From Bordetella genomosp. 2 (GTDB lineage: Bacteria > Pseudomonadota > Gammaproteobacteria > Burkholderiales > Burkholderiaceae_B), in assembly GCF_002261345.1 (NCBI RefSeq), contig NZ_NEVT01000003.1, positions 496,001 to 560,000 of the forward strand: DNA of 64,000 nucleotides. Reading direction: 5' to 3'. This document shows positions 17,680-26,327 of the stretch, one piece after another; position 1 is the first letter of the stretch, and the number at the start of each line of letters is the position of its first letter. Below the pieces are notes generated by a model. That model did not search any database, was not told the DNA's origin, and was given only the letters and a program-made list of their open reading frames with translations. The position numbers were made by a program, and so were the translations under genes.

Positions 17680-17904
17680 ATGATGAAAATCGGTACTTTC
17701 TCGAAGATCTGCACGGCCATCGTGCTGGCCGCCTCCGTGGCGGGTTGTTCGTCCTGGGACAGCATGAACCGTCGCCAGAAAAGCACGGTAGGCGGCGCCG
17801 CCATCGGCGGCGTGGCCGGCGCCGTGATCAGTAACGGCGGCATCCTGGGTACGGTCGGCGGCGCCGCGCTGGGCGGCATCATCGGCGACCAGGTCGGCAA
17901 GTAA
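17680..17904 (+). CDS. Small glycine-zipper lipoprotein (OsmB-like)
   Basis: 74-residue envelope lipoprotein. A short basic start and hydrophobic stretch lead to the lipobox VAGC with Cys23, so the mature protein is about 52 residues. It then has a glycine zipper (GGAAIGGVAGAVISNGG and GGAALGGIIGDQ) that can insert in or pack against membranes, as in OsmB/SlyB-type proteins. Residue 2 after the Cys is Ser, which favours transfer to the outer membrane. Ribosome binding site GGAG at 17670-17673. A strong terminator follows. Confidence 0.85.
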   Translation: MMKIGTFSKICTAIVLAASVAGCSSWDSMNRRQKSTVGGAAIGGVAGAVISNGGILGTVGGAALGGIIGDQVGK

Positions 17905-17950
17905 GCCGCGTCGCCACGCATGCAGGCAGGCGGCCCGGCCTGCCCGCACG

Positions 17951-17993
17951 GAAGGCCCGCTGCCGGTTCGAACCGGCGCGGGCCTTCTTTTTT
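17951..17993 (+). terminator. Intrinsic terminator after the lipoprotein gene
   Basis: GAAGGCCCGC (17951-17960) pairs with GCGGGCCTTC (17978-17987), with an inner GCCGGTT/AACCGGC stem, and six T residues follow. Confidence 0.92.
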
Positions 17994-18034
17994 GTCGCCG
18001 CGCATCCGCCGCCGGGCGACCCGGCAGCCGCGCT

Positions 18035-18541
18035 TTACCGGCCGTCCGCGCCGGCGTTCTCCGGCAGGATGACGAACGCCTCGGGCTGGCCGGCCAGGTA
18101 GCGCACCCGGAACGGCTGGCCCACGGCGGGATAGCGCACCTCGCGCCGGCTGGGATAGACGTTGAAATCGGAGCTGTCGAAGTGCGTCTCCATCCGTTCG
18201 CCGTCGGCTTTCTGCAGCATGACGGTATAACGCCGCACGGGGCGATCGTTATAGATGTTGCCGGTGTCCCGGCTGGAGACGATCACGGCCTGGCCGGGCG
18301 TTCCATAGTGGTAGATCAGCGGGGCGGTCAGGCGCGAACCGAAGAAAAACAGCGCGGGCGTGCCGAATGGAATGCAGATCAGCAAGGCGCCGATCGCCGC
18401 CATGAGCGGCGTGCTGGATTGGGGCACCCCCATCAGCCGGGCGGCCGCCGCCAGCAATAACACCAGGGCAACAATAAGAACGGGAAACGGCCATACCTTG
18501 TCGACCGCCCAGACCAGCGACGACACCAGGGCTTCCATCAT
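18035..18541 (-). CDS. Small membrane protein at the end of the VgrG operon
   Basis: 168 residues. Two hydrophobic segments (about 18-37, PFPVLIVALVLLLAAAARL, and 48-68) precede a soluble C-terminal domain with IVSSRDTGNIYNDRPVRRY and RYPAVGQPFRVRYLAGQPE. The alternation of a short gap loop, basic strand and final G-x-x-x-x-V-x-Y resembles DUF3592-type domains, but this is a weak likeness. As last gene of a type VI cargo operon it could be an immunity or effector-handling protein or a toxin; the sequence does not decide. Twenty-one bases separate it from the DUF4150 gene. Confidence 0.75.
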   Translation of the reverse strand: MMEALVSSLVWAVDKVWPFPVLIVALVLLLAAAARLMGVPQSSTPLMAAIGALLICIPFGTPALFFFGSRLTAPLIYHYGTPGQAVIVSSRDTGNIYNDRPVRRYTVMLQKADGERMETHFDSSDFNVYPSRREVRYPAVGQPFRVRYLAGQPEAFVILPENAGADGR

Positions 18542-18562
18542 GATGATCCTGTGTCCGGGCGC

Positions 18563-18949
18563 TCAGGCAGCCAGTACCAGCACGGTAAGCTGGCTGGGGA
18601 CCACGCGGCACGAAACCGGGCAATTGATGAGGTTGGCCGGCCCGATACTGGTCACCCGCGTACTGGGCGTGCCCCTGACGATGACCGTGAACGCGCCGGT
18701 GAGGTGCTGCTGTCTGGACATCACGGTCTGCGAGACCAGGCCCAGCCCGATGCCGGGAGTGTCGCCCATGGTCAGCGGGCGGACGCTCATCAAGTTGTGC
18801 CACGGCCCGCCGCCGGCCAGGATATTGAACGCAACCGGGATGGTCAGGGGCCCCAGGGCTATGTTCGGGTAGGGAATGGGCGGGATGGGCGTCTTGCATA
18901 CATCGGGAAAGCCCAGGTCCATTCCGCCAAACTGTGCATTCGCAAACAT
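18563..18949 (-). CDS. DUF4150 (PAAR-like) protein, type VI spike tip
   Basis: 128 residues. The start MFANAQFGGMDLGFPDVCKT and IPYPNIALGPLT are the hallmark of DUF4150, a PAAR-like fold that caps the VgrG spike and often carries a toxin domain at its C-terminus. Here the protein ends right after the PAAR-like core (VTSIGPANLINCPVSC), so no toxin is fused. It would sit at the tip of the VgrG encoded at the head of this operon and be fitted by the DUF2169 protein. Confidence 0.85.
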   Translation of the reverse strand: MFANAQFGGMDLGFPDVCKTPIPPIPYPNIALGPLTIPVAFNILAGGGPWHNLMSVRPLTMGDTPGIGLGLVSQTVMSRQQHLTGAFTVIVRGTPSTRVTSIGPANLINCPVSCRVVPSQLTVLVLAA

Positions 18950-18982
18950 CGATTCTTCCTCCGGTAGGGTGAGTATGGCGTG

Positions 18983-19714
18983 CTAGCCCACCAGGATTTG
19001 CTTGCCGTCGGCCTTGACCAACGCTTCGCCATTGATGAACGTGGTATTTCCGCTAAGGCGGGCTATGAAATCCGCGGCGTAGTCGAGATTGACCGCCTTG
19101 ACCGTATCGGTGCCGGTGACGTAGCGCGCCGACCGGCCCGTCGTTTCCGTCACGGATCCGTAGTACGACTCTCTTTGATCGCCCGTGTACCGGGCGGTCA
19201 TGGCCGCGACATCCAGCTCGACGCTGGTCAGCGTATAGCGATGGCTCTTGATGGTCCAGTCGGCGGCGTCGACGGCGCCCGAGCCGGCCTCGAGGCTGAA
19301 GGCGTCCGCCGCCATCGCCAGACGATCATGCGCCGTCAGGGAAAGCCGGTCCGCGGACACGGCCAACTCGCCGTCGACCCGCAAGTGGGTGCGTCCGCTG
19401 GCGCCCTGTTCCAGCACCGCAATGATGTAGAGCCCGCCCGCGGCGTCGCCCGATACCAGGACCTTGTCGCCCGGCTCGGGCATCAGCAGGCAGCTTGCCG
19501 CGCGCTTGACCCGGTATTGGCGCCCATGTTCGCGATTGCTGACAGTAAAGTGGGCACTGTCGTGCGCGTCGACCAGGAACGCGCTGTGCACATGGATGTC
19601 GCCGTTGAACGAGTTCGCCGGCTTTTGCAGCAGCGGGTCCAGGTGCCCGGCGTCGCCGTCGGCCCCGCAAGCGGCTTGCTGCTGGATGCCGTTGCCCGGT
19701 TGTCGATGGTTCAT
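18983..19714 (-). CDS. DUF3540 protein of the VgrG operon
   Basis: 243 residues, matching DUF3540 by context and by its pattern: an OB/beta-rich start (DIHVHSAFLVDAHDS, CLLMPEPGDKVLVSGD) followed by beta-repeat sequence resembling the gp5-like needle of VgrG (LSLTAHDRLAMAADAF, YTLTSVELDVAAMTA). Proteins of this kind are found only next to DUF2169, pentapeptide and DUF4150 genes of type VI loci; their role is unsettled. The start is the ATG at 19714, which overlaps the stop of the upstream pentapeptide gene in an ATGA arrangement, rather than the in-frame ATG at 19729. Confidence 0.82.
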   Translation of the reverse strand: MNHRQPGNGIQQQAACGADGDAGHLDPLLQKPANSFNGDIHVHSAFLVDAHDSAHFTVSNREHGRQYRVKRAASCLLMPEPGDKVLVSGDAAGGLYIIAVLEQGASGRTHLRVDGELAVSADRLSLTAHDRLAMAADAFSLEAGSGAVDAADWTIKSHRYTLTSVELDVAAMTARYTGDQRESYYGSVTETTGRSARYVTGTDTVKAVNLDYAADFIARLSGNTTFINGEALVKADGKQILVG

Positions 19715-20772
19715 GACAGTCTCACCCATTGTTCGGCGCGCAGCAGTTCGTGGTCGGCGGGCAGGATGCCGGCCCTGGATCCATAGCGGGTTTCATGGTC
19801 GATGACCGCATGATGCTTGCTGCGCATGAAGCGGCCGCCGCTGAAATCGGCATGGCTGATATTGGAATAAGAGAAATCCGTGAATGTCATGCTGCAGTCG
19901 GAAAAGTCGGCGTGCTGCAGGTTGGCGCGATTCAGGATTGTCATGTTCATGTCGGCGCCGCGGAAGACAGCGCCTTCGCAGTCGGCATCGGAAAAATTGG
20001 CGCATTCGAGTTGCGCGCCGGCAAATACCGCCTGGCTCGCGCGGGCTTCCAGCACCAGGGCCTGCCGCATATTGGCCCGGACGAACCGGCACGCCTGCAG
20101 CCCGCAGCCCTTGAAACAGGCCTGCGACAGATCCGCATCGGAGAAGTCGCTGCCCGCCATATCGCTGTCGGTGAACTGGCTCTGGGCCAGCGGCACGCCC
20201 CGGAAATCATAGTCTCTCGCGCGGCACTCCATCGCGATCAGGTTGGTGAAGTTGGCATTCTCCAGCGTCAGGTTGCCGAAATCGAAGTCGGCCAGCACCA
20301 GGTGCAGGAAGGTGGAGTCCTTGAACCCCAGGCGCACTTGCTGATTGCCGGACAGCACCAGTTTCTTCACCTGGCACGCCTCTATGCGCAGATCGAGGAT
20401 CGGCGCGTCGAGCAGTGACCCTTCGGCGTACTGGCACTCGCTGAACAGGCACCCTTCAAAGGCGCACGCGAGGAACTGGTGCGCCTCGAGCGTGGCGCGT
20501 TCGAATACGCAGTCCACGAAGCGGCAACTCGTGAACACGCAGTCCTTGAGCGTCGTCGCCGACCAGCGCACGCCGGCAAAGACCACCGTATCGATATGGC
20601 AGGAACGCCAGTCCATTTCCACAAAGGTGTTGTGTTCAAAAATGCACTGGCGGATCTCCGCGCCATGCCACGCCATCGCCTGCCACGACAGGCCCTTCCA
20701 TAGCAAGCCCGTGACCGGTTCGCCATGGTCCACTTGCGCCAGGAACTGCTGCTGTGCTGCCTGAGACTGCAT
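19711..20772 (-). CDS. Pentapeptide-repeat protein of the VgrG operon
   Basis: 353 residues, mostly A(D/N)LXX-type pentapeptide repeats that fold into a right-handed square beta-helix. Repeats run almost from residue 40 to 320 (examples: CIFEHNTFVEMDWRSC, SDFSDADLSQACFKG, ADFSDCSMTFTDFSYSN). Many cysteines replace the usual Ala/Asn. There is no signal peptide. In type VI cargo loci such proteins accompany DUF2169; a structural or adaptor role is assumed, not shown. Three bases separate it from the upstream DUF2169 gene and its stop overlaps the DUF3540 start. Confidence 0.85.
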   Translation of the reverse strand: MQSQAAQQQFLAQVDHGEPVTGLLWKGLSWQAMAWHGAEIRQCIFEHNTFVEMDWRSCHIDTVVFAGVRWSATTLKDCVFTSCRFVDCVFERATLEAHQFLACAFEGCLFSECQYAEGSLLDAPILDLRIEACQVKKLVLSGNQQVRLGFKDSTFLHLVLADFDFGNLTLENANFTNLIAMECRARDYDFRGVPLAQSQFTDSDMAGSDFSDADLSQACFKGCGLQACRFVRANMRQALVLEARASQAVFAGAQLECANFSDADCEGAVFRGADMNMTILNRANLQHADFSDCSMTFTDFSYSNISHADFSGGRFMRSKHHAVIDHETRYGSRAGILPADHELLRAEQWVRLS

Positions 20773-20775
20773 GGT

Positions 20776-23385
20776 TCATTTACGCATGGGATAAATATTG
20801 GACCTGTCCATCAACATATCCTGTTGAACCGTATTTGAGTCCGCCCTGATCATGGATAGCTCCGCACTGAAGAAAGACACGTGCCGCAACTGGGTTCCCG
20901 CCAAGTCGGCGGCCTTCATCTGGGCCTCGCTGAAATCTGCATTGGTCACACTGGCGCCGGACAGGTCGGCCCGGATGAACAGGCTTTGCTTGAAGAAGCT
21001 GTCCGCAAGACGGATGCCCTGCAGCCTGGCCTCGGAGAAATCGCAGGTGCTCAGGTCGCTGGCAATGATGGCGCCTTGATCGAAATGAACTTTCCTGAAA
21101 CTGGATGCCGAGATGGTCGAATGGGAAATGTCGGCATCCAGGATGGCGCTTCCGGGAGCGATATAGAGCTTCGACGCCCGGCATCCGGCCAGCTGGAATC
21201 CGCGTATCGCCGGCAGGCCGACGAATGACATGGAGTCGATGCGGCAAGCCTCCATGCGCAGGCCGGTCATTTTTCCCTGGATAAAGGCATGCCGCAGAAA
21301 ATCGCACTCCCGGAACGCGATGTGCTGCAGGCCGCCGCGCATGCACGAGAAATTGACGAACCGGCATCGCTCGAACACGCAGTTCTTCAAGCTGATCCTG
21401 AAATGCATCCATGCGCTCAGCTCCGACCGTTCGAAGCGGCAGTCTTCAAACTGCGCCTTGTCCGACTGCACGTCGGGAAGCCGGCAATCGATGAACTGGC
21501 ATTGCCTGAAGCGCGCCCGGCTCCAGTCCGCCGACGCGAAGTCGCAGCCTTCGAAAACGACCTGGTCCAGGCGGCAGTCCGCCATCCGCGCCTTGCTGAA
21601 ATCACAACCGGTGATGCGGCTCTCCCGGATCGTCAGGCCGTCCAGGTTCCAGCCCGCATAAGAAACGCGCGTCGCGGCAAAGCCGCGTAATTCGTAGCCG
21701 TCGTGACCGGCCGGCAATGGCTCGGTGGCCAGTTGGTTCAGGCCGAAAACCCGGAGCAGGCGCCGGGGGGCGCCGGCCGCGCGTCCTGCCCGTGCGGCGT
21801 CGGGCGCTCGCAATACGGTGTCCTCGAATTGTTCGAGCTGCTGCAGCCGCAACTGCCGCAGCTGTTCTTGCGCGGCGTGGCTGTCCAGGGCTCGGGAGCC
21901 GGCGCCCGCCTCGACCCGCTGCTCGGCGTCCTTTCTCAAGGAAGCCAGTAGCGCCGTCCGGCGCGCCTCCAGGAATCGCTGCTGTTCATCCTTGGCCGCC
22001 TGCGGCACATCACCGGCGTCCTGCCTGGGCACCTGCCGGCGCGCGCGCAGCTCTTTCCGGGCCGCCTTCAGGTTCGCGACCGGGCGCTGCTGCCTGAGCA
22101 GGTCTTCGATGATGTCGTCGCGCGCTATCTTGCCGTTCCGGCTTTTCGCCAGCCAGGCCAGTTCTGTGTCGAGCCGGGCCGCATCCTCGGGCCGGGCGGG
22201 GTAGTCCCCACGCGAGACGTTGCGGGCCAGTTCCTGTTCCACTTTCCTGAGCTTGTTCCGCAGCAATGGCGAAAGCTCGATCTCGTCCGATGCGGTATGG
22301 CGGATGAAGCGGGCGTCGACCAGCTGCTTGTCCAGCAGCGCATGAAACGGGCCGGTTTCCGGATGGACGCGCTGGCGGAAAACATCTTCGTAGTACGCCG
22401 GCGCCCGGGTCGAGTCGCTATGCTCGGCGGCATACAGGATGTGGCTGACGTCGCTGGCATCGTCCTCATCGACAGGCACCGCGCCTTGATACAGCAGGAT
22501 CGCCTTTTCAAGATGCGGGTAGGCCCAGTAAGTGGTCAGCCGCAGCGGCACTTCCTCCAGGAAGCCGGCCTCCTGGGCCACTGCCGCCGCTTTCTTGATG
22601 AAGGCGCGCGCGGCCAGGGGCGGAACGGTCGTGGCCAGGGTTTCCTTGTCGGGGTGCAAATGGGTGAAGACGATCCGGTCGCCGGCCTGCAGGCGATCGA
22701 GCCGTTGTCGCGGCGGACTCTGGTTGAAGTACGCCCAGTCGATATCCCGCGCGAATCCGGGGAACTCATGAACCCGCCAGTGATCGTCATAGGTCCCGAG
22801 CATCCGGTTCCTGCCGGGGGATTCGACCGGAATGGCGCAGTACCCGGCCGGGGCATGGCGCTGCCCCTCGTGCACGACGGGGCGCGCGGGATCTTCGATG
22901 TTCGGCAGGAACCGGACGCGCAGGCCGTCGATCTCGGCTTCCCGGTATCCCTTGCCCCGCGGGTTTTCCTCGAACCCAGGGCCGCCATAGGCGTTGCGCC
23001 AGTTGATCGCGATTTTCTCGAACGGCAGGGCCGGGCTTGGCCTGCCGTCCGACCAATAGCGATCGCCGGTGACCCACAAGTCTTTCCTGACATTATTGAC
23101 CGTCACCGATACGGCGGTCCGGCCCTGCACGGCATATTTGCCGAATCCATAGCCGTTCAAGATGATCTCAGGCGTGCGCTTGGGGATGCCGAAGTCCAGC
23201 ACCTCCGCGTCGAAATTGCGCACGGACTCTTCGTTGAATATGCCCCATAGCCGTTGCTCCGTATCGAGGTGGAAATCGGAAGAAAAATCCACCATCGCGT
23301 ACGCGGTTACGGCCAGATAATCGGTGTTCAGATACCTGTATGGACGGGTCAGGCAGGAAAGGCGGTTGGGCTTGATGACTTTCAT
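20776..23385 (-). CDS. DUF2169 adaptor fused to pentapeptide repeats
   Basis: 869 residues. Residues 1-330 are a DUF2169 domain (MKVIKPNRLSCLTRPYRY start, NGYGFGKYAVQGRTAV, WRNAYGG, YFNQSPPRQR), the family that acts as an adaptor loading PAAR-like (DUF4150) effectors onto VgrG. A charged, helical linker rich in Arg, Glu and Gln (about 380-550) leads into pentapeptide repeats to the end (GCDFSKARMADCRLDQVV to DLSGASVTNADFSEAQM). The fusion joins the adaptor and the beta-helix that elsewhere are separate. Second gene of the operon, 27 bases after vgrG. Confidence 0.87.
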   Translation of the reverse strand: MKVIKPNRLSCLTRPYRYLNTDYLAVTAYAMVDFSSDFHLDTEQRLWGIFNEESVRNFDAEVLDFGIPKRTPEIILNGYGFGKYAVQGRTAVSVTVNNVRKDLWVTGDRYWSDGRPSPALPFEKIAINWRNAYGGPGFEENPRGKGYREAEIDGLRVRFLPNIEDPARPVVHEGQRHAPAGYCAIPVESPGRNRMLGTYDDHWRVHEFPGFARDIDWAYFNQSPPRQRLDRLQAGDRIVFTHLHPDKETLATTVPPLAARAFIKKAAAVAQEAGFLEEVPLRLTTYWAYPHLEKAILLYQGAVPVDEDDASDVSHILYAAEHSDSTRAPAYYEDVFRQRVHPETGPFHALLDKQLVDARFIRHTASDEIELSPLLRNKLRKVEQELARNVSRGDYPARPEDAARLDTELAWLAKSRNGKIARDDIIEDLLRQQRPVANLKAARKELRARRQVPRQDAGDVPQAAKDEQQRFLEARRTALLASLRKDAEQRVEAGAGSRALDSHAAQEQLRQLRLQQLEQFEDTVLRAPDAARAGRAAGAPRRLLRVFGLNQLATEPLPAGHDGYELRGFAATRVSYAGWNLDGLTIRESRITGCDFSKARMADCRLDQVVFEGCDFASADWSRARFRQCQFIDCRLPDVQSDKAQFEDCRFERSELSAWMHFRISLKNCVFERCRFVNFSCMRGGLQHIAFRECDFLRHAFIQGKMTGLRMEACRIDSMSFVGLPAIRGFQLAGCRASKLYIAPGSAILDADISHSTISASSFRKVHFDQGAIIASDLSTCDFSEARLQGIRLADSFFKQSLFIRADLSGASVTNADFSEAQMKAADLAGTQLRHVSFFSAELSMIRADSNTVQQDMLMDRSNIYPMRK

Positions 23386-23412
23386 CTAATCGGCGCGCAG
23401 GTTCCCCGGCGC

Positions 23413-25785
23413 TCAGACAATCAGGAACAGCGCCTTGAACACCGTCTTCATCGTGCCATATTCCATTTCCACCGGCTTGTTCCGGATGGAAAGCCCGGCG
23501 ATGTCCAGCTTGATGGCCCCGAGATCCAGCTTCTTCCCGTAGTAGGTGTTCTGCGAAACCGAGGCTTGATGCCGCAGCCCGGTAATGGACTGGTGCAAGC
23601 CGCGGAACTGGAAAATCTCCGCGAAAGCCTCGCCTTTCCATATGCCATTGGTGAAATTCGACTTGCTGGTTTCCTTGACCGTCGCCCCGTTCCAGAGCAG
23701 CTCGGGCGTCTCGAAGCTGATGCTGGCCGGCGCCTTCACCGTCATCGCGTCGCCTTCCATTTTTATCGAGTGTGCGTCGCCGCCTTTCTGGATCTCCACC
23801 GGTCCCGCGCTCGCCAGCAGCTTCATGCTGGTGGACGTGGTGAACTCGCCCTTGCCGCCGGTGGCTTCGATGTAGACGTCGGTGGGGGCCTTGAGCGTGG
23901 CGTTGTCGCCTTCGAACGCCAATTGGTGGTCGTCGCCGCCTTTCTGCAGGTTGACGTTCTTGTCGCCGGTCGATTTCACCAGCACGATATCGTTGGCCTC
24001 GAATTTCCCGTAGCCGGTATCCGCCTTGATATGGACATGGCCGTCGGTGGACGTCATGTCGATGTCGGAAGTGGTGGTGTTCGTATACTTGTGCGAGAAA
24101 ACCTCGACCCGGTCGCCCTCGGTGACCCGCAGCGTGTCGAGCCCTTCGACCGTGGTGTCCCGGTATGCCCCGATCTTGTTGATCTGGTAATCGCCGACGG
24201 TGTTGTCTTCGAACGTGCCGATCGTGGTGGTGCGCGATTCTCCTACATCGCGGGTTTCCAGCCCTTCCACCACCACGTGCAGGTCTTTTTCCGAGTGCAG
24301 CTTCACATATTCGCTGCCCAGCTTGTTTTCAATGTACAGGTGGCTTTCGTTGGCCGGACTGCCATAGTGCGAGCGGCTGCTGAAGCCCACGATAGTGGGG
24401 GAGGGGCAGAAGCCCTCCGCCGGCATCTGGTGGTCGTTGTAGACGCGGCCCGTCACCAGCGGGCGATCCGGGTTGCCGCCGATGAAGTCCACCACCACTT
24501 CCTGGCCGACCCGCGGCGTGCTGACGGCGCCATAGCCGTTGCCCGCCGAATCGTTCGATACGCGCACCCAGCATGAACTGTTCTCGTCGGGCTGGTTATA
24601 GCGGTCCCAGCGGAAATGCAGTTTCACGCGCTGGTACTCGTCGGTATATACCTCGGCGCCCGCCGGGCCCGTCACCACGGCAGTCTGCGGGCCGGTGGTG
24701 CGGGGAATGGGCGTCACCATGGGCGCGCGGAACGGCAGGCTGGTGGGCTGCACCGTGAACTCGAAGCGGTATTCGCCCTCGCCTTCGCCGGACTGGTAGC
24801 CGGCCTCGGTCAGGAAATATTCCACCGAGACGATCAGGTATTCCCGGATATCCGCCTTGCGCGGGCTGCGCCGCAACCGGAACGTGTAGCCCGGGGCCAG
24901 GCCGCGCACATTGGCGCTGCCGCTGCAGCGCTCGCTGGCGGAGCGGGTTTCCTCGAGCCGGATCTTGACGTAGTGCTCGCCCTGCTGGACATCGACGTAT
25001 CCGGCCTGCCATTCGTATATCTCGCGGTTGGCCTGCGCCACCGGGTAGCTGTCTTTCAGGCGGGTGTGCAGGTCGAGGCTGGATTTCTTGAAATCGTAGT
25101 CGTTGACGACATACTCGATGCCGCGCAGTTCTTCCCCGCTGCTCCAGGCGTGGATCGTCTGTTCTTCGGCCAGGACGTTGTCTTCGCGCGGGAAGTAATC
25201 CAGCGAGGCATAGTCCGGCAGCGGTTCGTGCTCGTTGATGTCGTCGATCAGCACCAGCGTGTGCTGGTTCTTGTCGTGCTTGAAGTAGTAGTAGATCCCT
25301 TCGTGTTCCATCAGCCGGCTGATGAAATCGAAATCGCTTTCTTCGTACTGGACGCAATATTCGCGGGTTCGATAAGTGCCCTGCAGCCTTTTCTCGTAGA
25401 CATAGCCGGAATACGAGCCCAGCACCTCGTCCAGTATCTCGACGACGCTCTTGTTCTGGTAGATCTTGCAATCGCGGTTGCGCGTCAGGTACCACAGCCA
25501 GGGCCGCACGGTGGCCCGGTAGCGCGCCAGGCGCAAGCCGCCCGACTCCTGCCCCACGTAGGCGAACCGGGTGACGTCGCCGCTCAGATGGCGCTTCGCG
25601 CCATGCTGGGTTTCTATTTCCAGGGTCAGCGGCTTGCCCAGCACCGAGGTGCCGCTGATTGCCGTGGTCTGCGCCACCAGTTCCACTTCAAACTCATACA
25701 GTTCGGACAAGGCTTCCCGTCCGTGCATGGTTTTGAACTTCAATGCCGCCCCGAGGGCGGTTTCAGCGACGACGACTCGATTCAT
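23413..25785 (-). CDS. vgrG: Type VI secretion spike protein VgrG (TssI)
   Basis: 790 residues, longer than a core VgrG (about 600-650). The gp27-like N-terminal part (LSELYEFEVELVAQT, ESDFDFISRLMEHEGIYYYF) is followed by the gp5 OB fold at about 378-452 (KLHFRWDRYNQPDENSSC, TPRVGQEVVVDFIGGNPDRP) and a beta-helical needle. A motif recurs near residues 614 and 666 (KGGDDHQLAFEGD, KGGDAHSIKMEGD). The last 80 residues (from ETPELLWNGA to VFKALFLIV) are an unrecognised extension. Start at ATG 25785 with a GGGG ribosome site; an upstream TTG at 25803 is less likely. It heads an operon of five cargo genes; no TssA-M structural genes are in the window. Confidence 0.93.
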   Translation of the reverse strand: MNRVVVAETALGAALKFKTMHGREALSELYEFEVELVAQTTAISGTSVLGKPLTLEIETQHGAKRHLSGDVTRFAYVGQESGGLRLARYRATVRPWLWYLTRNRDCKIYQNKSVVEILDEVLGSYSGYVYEKRLQGTYRTREYCVQYEESDFDFISRLMEHEGIYYYFKHDKNQHTLVLIDDINEHEPLPDYASLDYFPREDNVLAEEQTIHAWSSGEELRGIEYVVNDYDFKKSSLDLHTRLKDSYPVAQANREIYEWQAGYVDVQQGEHYVKIRLEETRSASERCSGSANVRGLAPGYTFRLRRSPRKADIREYLIVSVEYFLTEAGYQSGEGEGEYRFEFTVQPTSLPFRAPMVTPIPRTTGPQTAVVTGPAGAEVYTDEYQRVKLHFRWDRYNQPDENSSCWVRVSNDSAGNGYGAVSTPRVGQEVVVDFIGGNPDRPLVTGRVYNDHQMPAEGFCPSPTIVGFSSRSHYGSPANESHLYIENKLGSEYVKLHSEKDLHVVVEGLETRDVGESRTTTIGTFEDNTVGDYQINKIGAYRDTTVEGLDTLRVTEGDRVEVFSHKYTNTTTSDIDMTSTDGHVHIKADTGYGKFEANDIVLVKSTGDKNVNLQKGGDDHQLAFEGDNATLKAPTDVYIEATGGKGEFTTSTSMKLLASAGPVEIQKGGDAHSIKMEGDAMTVKAPASISFETPELLWNGATVKETSKSNFTNGIWKGEAFAEIFQFRGLHQSITGLRHQASVSQNTYYGKKLDLGAIKLDIAGLSIRNKPVEMEYGTMKTVFKALFLIV

Positions 25786-25970
25786 GACCCCGACTCTGTG
25801 CAAGGTGTTGGGCGCGGATGTACCTGCTCCGACTGTGACACTTTCGAGGCAATACTAGATTTCCAAGATGCTGTTCACATGACAGTCAGCAAAACTTACA
25901 TTTAAAGAAGATATGTTGAAAACGCAGGCGCTGGCCGTGCGCCGCCCGTCTACGCGGTTCGCGGCGGCAA
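25786..25970. other. AT-richer spacer upstream of vgrG
   Basis: No gene is seen here. Around 25850-25920 the base composition is clearly lower in GC than in the flanking genes, which together with the operon's AT-richer codons hints at transfer. It should contain the vgrG promoter, but no convincing sigma-70 or sigma-54 site was found. Confidence 0.4.
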
Positions 25971-25972
25971 AC

Positions 25973-26002
25973 AAAAAGCCCCGGCGTGTGTAACGCCGGG
26001 GC
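25973..26002 (-). terminator. Intrinsic terminator of the min operon
   Basis: On the minus strand GCCCCGGCGT pairs with ACGCCGGGGC (25978-25987 and 25993-26002) around a five-base loop, followed by TTTTTG. It lies about 60 bases after the minE stop. Confidence 0.92.
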
Positions 26003-26063
26003 CTCGCGCCGGTGCCTGATGCCGCCTGGAAGGCCAGGCAGAGGCAGCCGGAGTGGTCGCCGT

Positions 26064-26324
26064 TCAGGCTTCCTTTTGCGGCATTTCGATCTTGACCTCG
26101 AGCACTTCGAGGGTGTCCTGGCGTTCCAGGTGCACCTTGATGTCGTCGGGGTTGATGTTCACGTACTTGGAGATCACTGCGACCAGTTCTTGCTGCAGTT
26201 GCGGCAGGTAATCAGGCGAGGCGCCGCGCCCCGAGCGCTCGTGCGCCAGGATGATTTGCAGGCGTTCCTTGGCGACCACCGCCGAGGTTTTCTTCTGGCC
26301 CAGCAGAAACGACAGGAAGGACAT
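26064..26324 (-). CDS. minE: Cell division topological specificity factor MinE
   Basis: 86 residues, the normal size. It stimulates MinD ATPase and drives pole-to-pole oscillation so that the division ring forms at midcell. The amphipathic start [21 protein letters not shown] contains the membrane-targeting and MinD-contact segments (key region [13 protein letters not shown]), and the C-terminal dimerisation part contains LEVKIEMP. Last gene of minCDE, three bases after minD. Confidence 0.96.
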   Translation of the reverse strand: MSFLSFLLGQKKTSAVVAKERLQIILAHERSGRGASPDYLPQLQQELVAVISKYVNINPDDIKVHLERQDTLEVLEVKIEMPQKEA

Positions 26325-26327
26325 TGC

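Noticed and set aside
25820-25870. Possible sigma-54 promoter for vgrG (GG and GC on the minus strand)
   Set aside because: GG and GC are 12 bases apart; sigma-54 requires ten.
25871-25885. CTGTTCACATGACAG near vgrG, resembling a LexA box
   Set aside because: The spacing is N7, not N8, and the inner bases are not symmetric.
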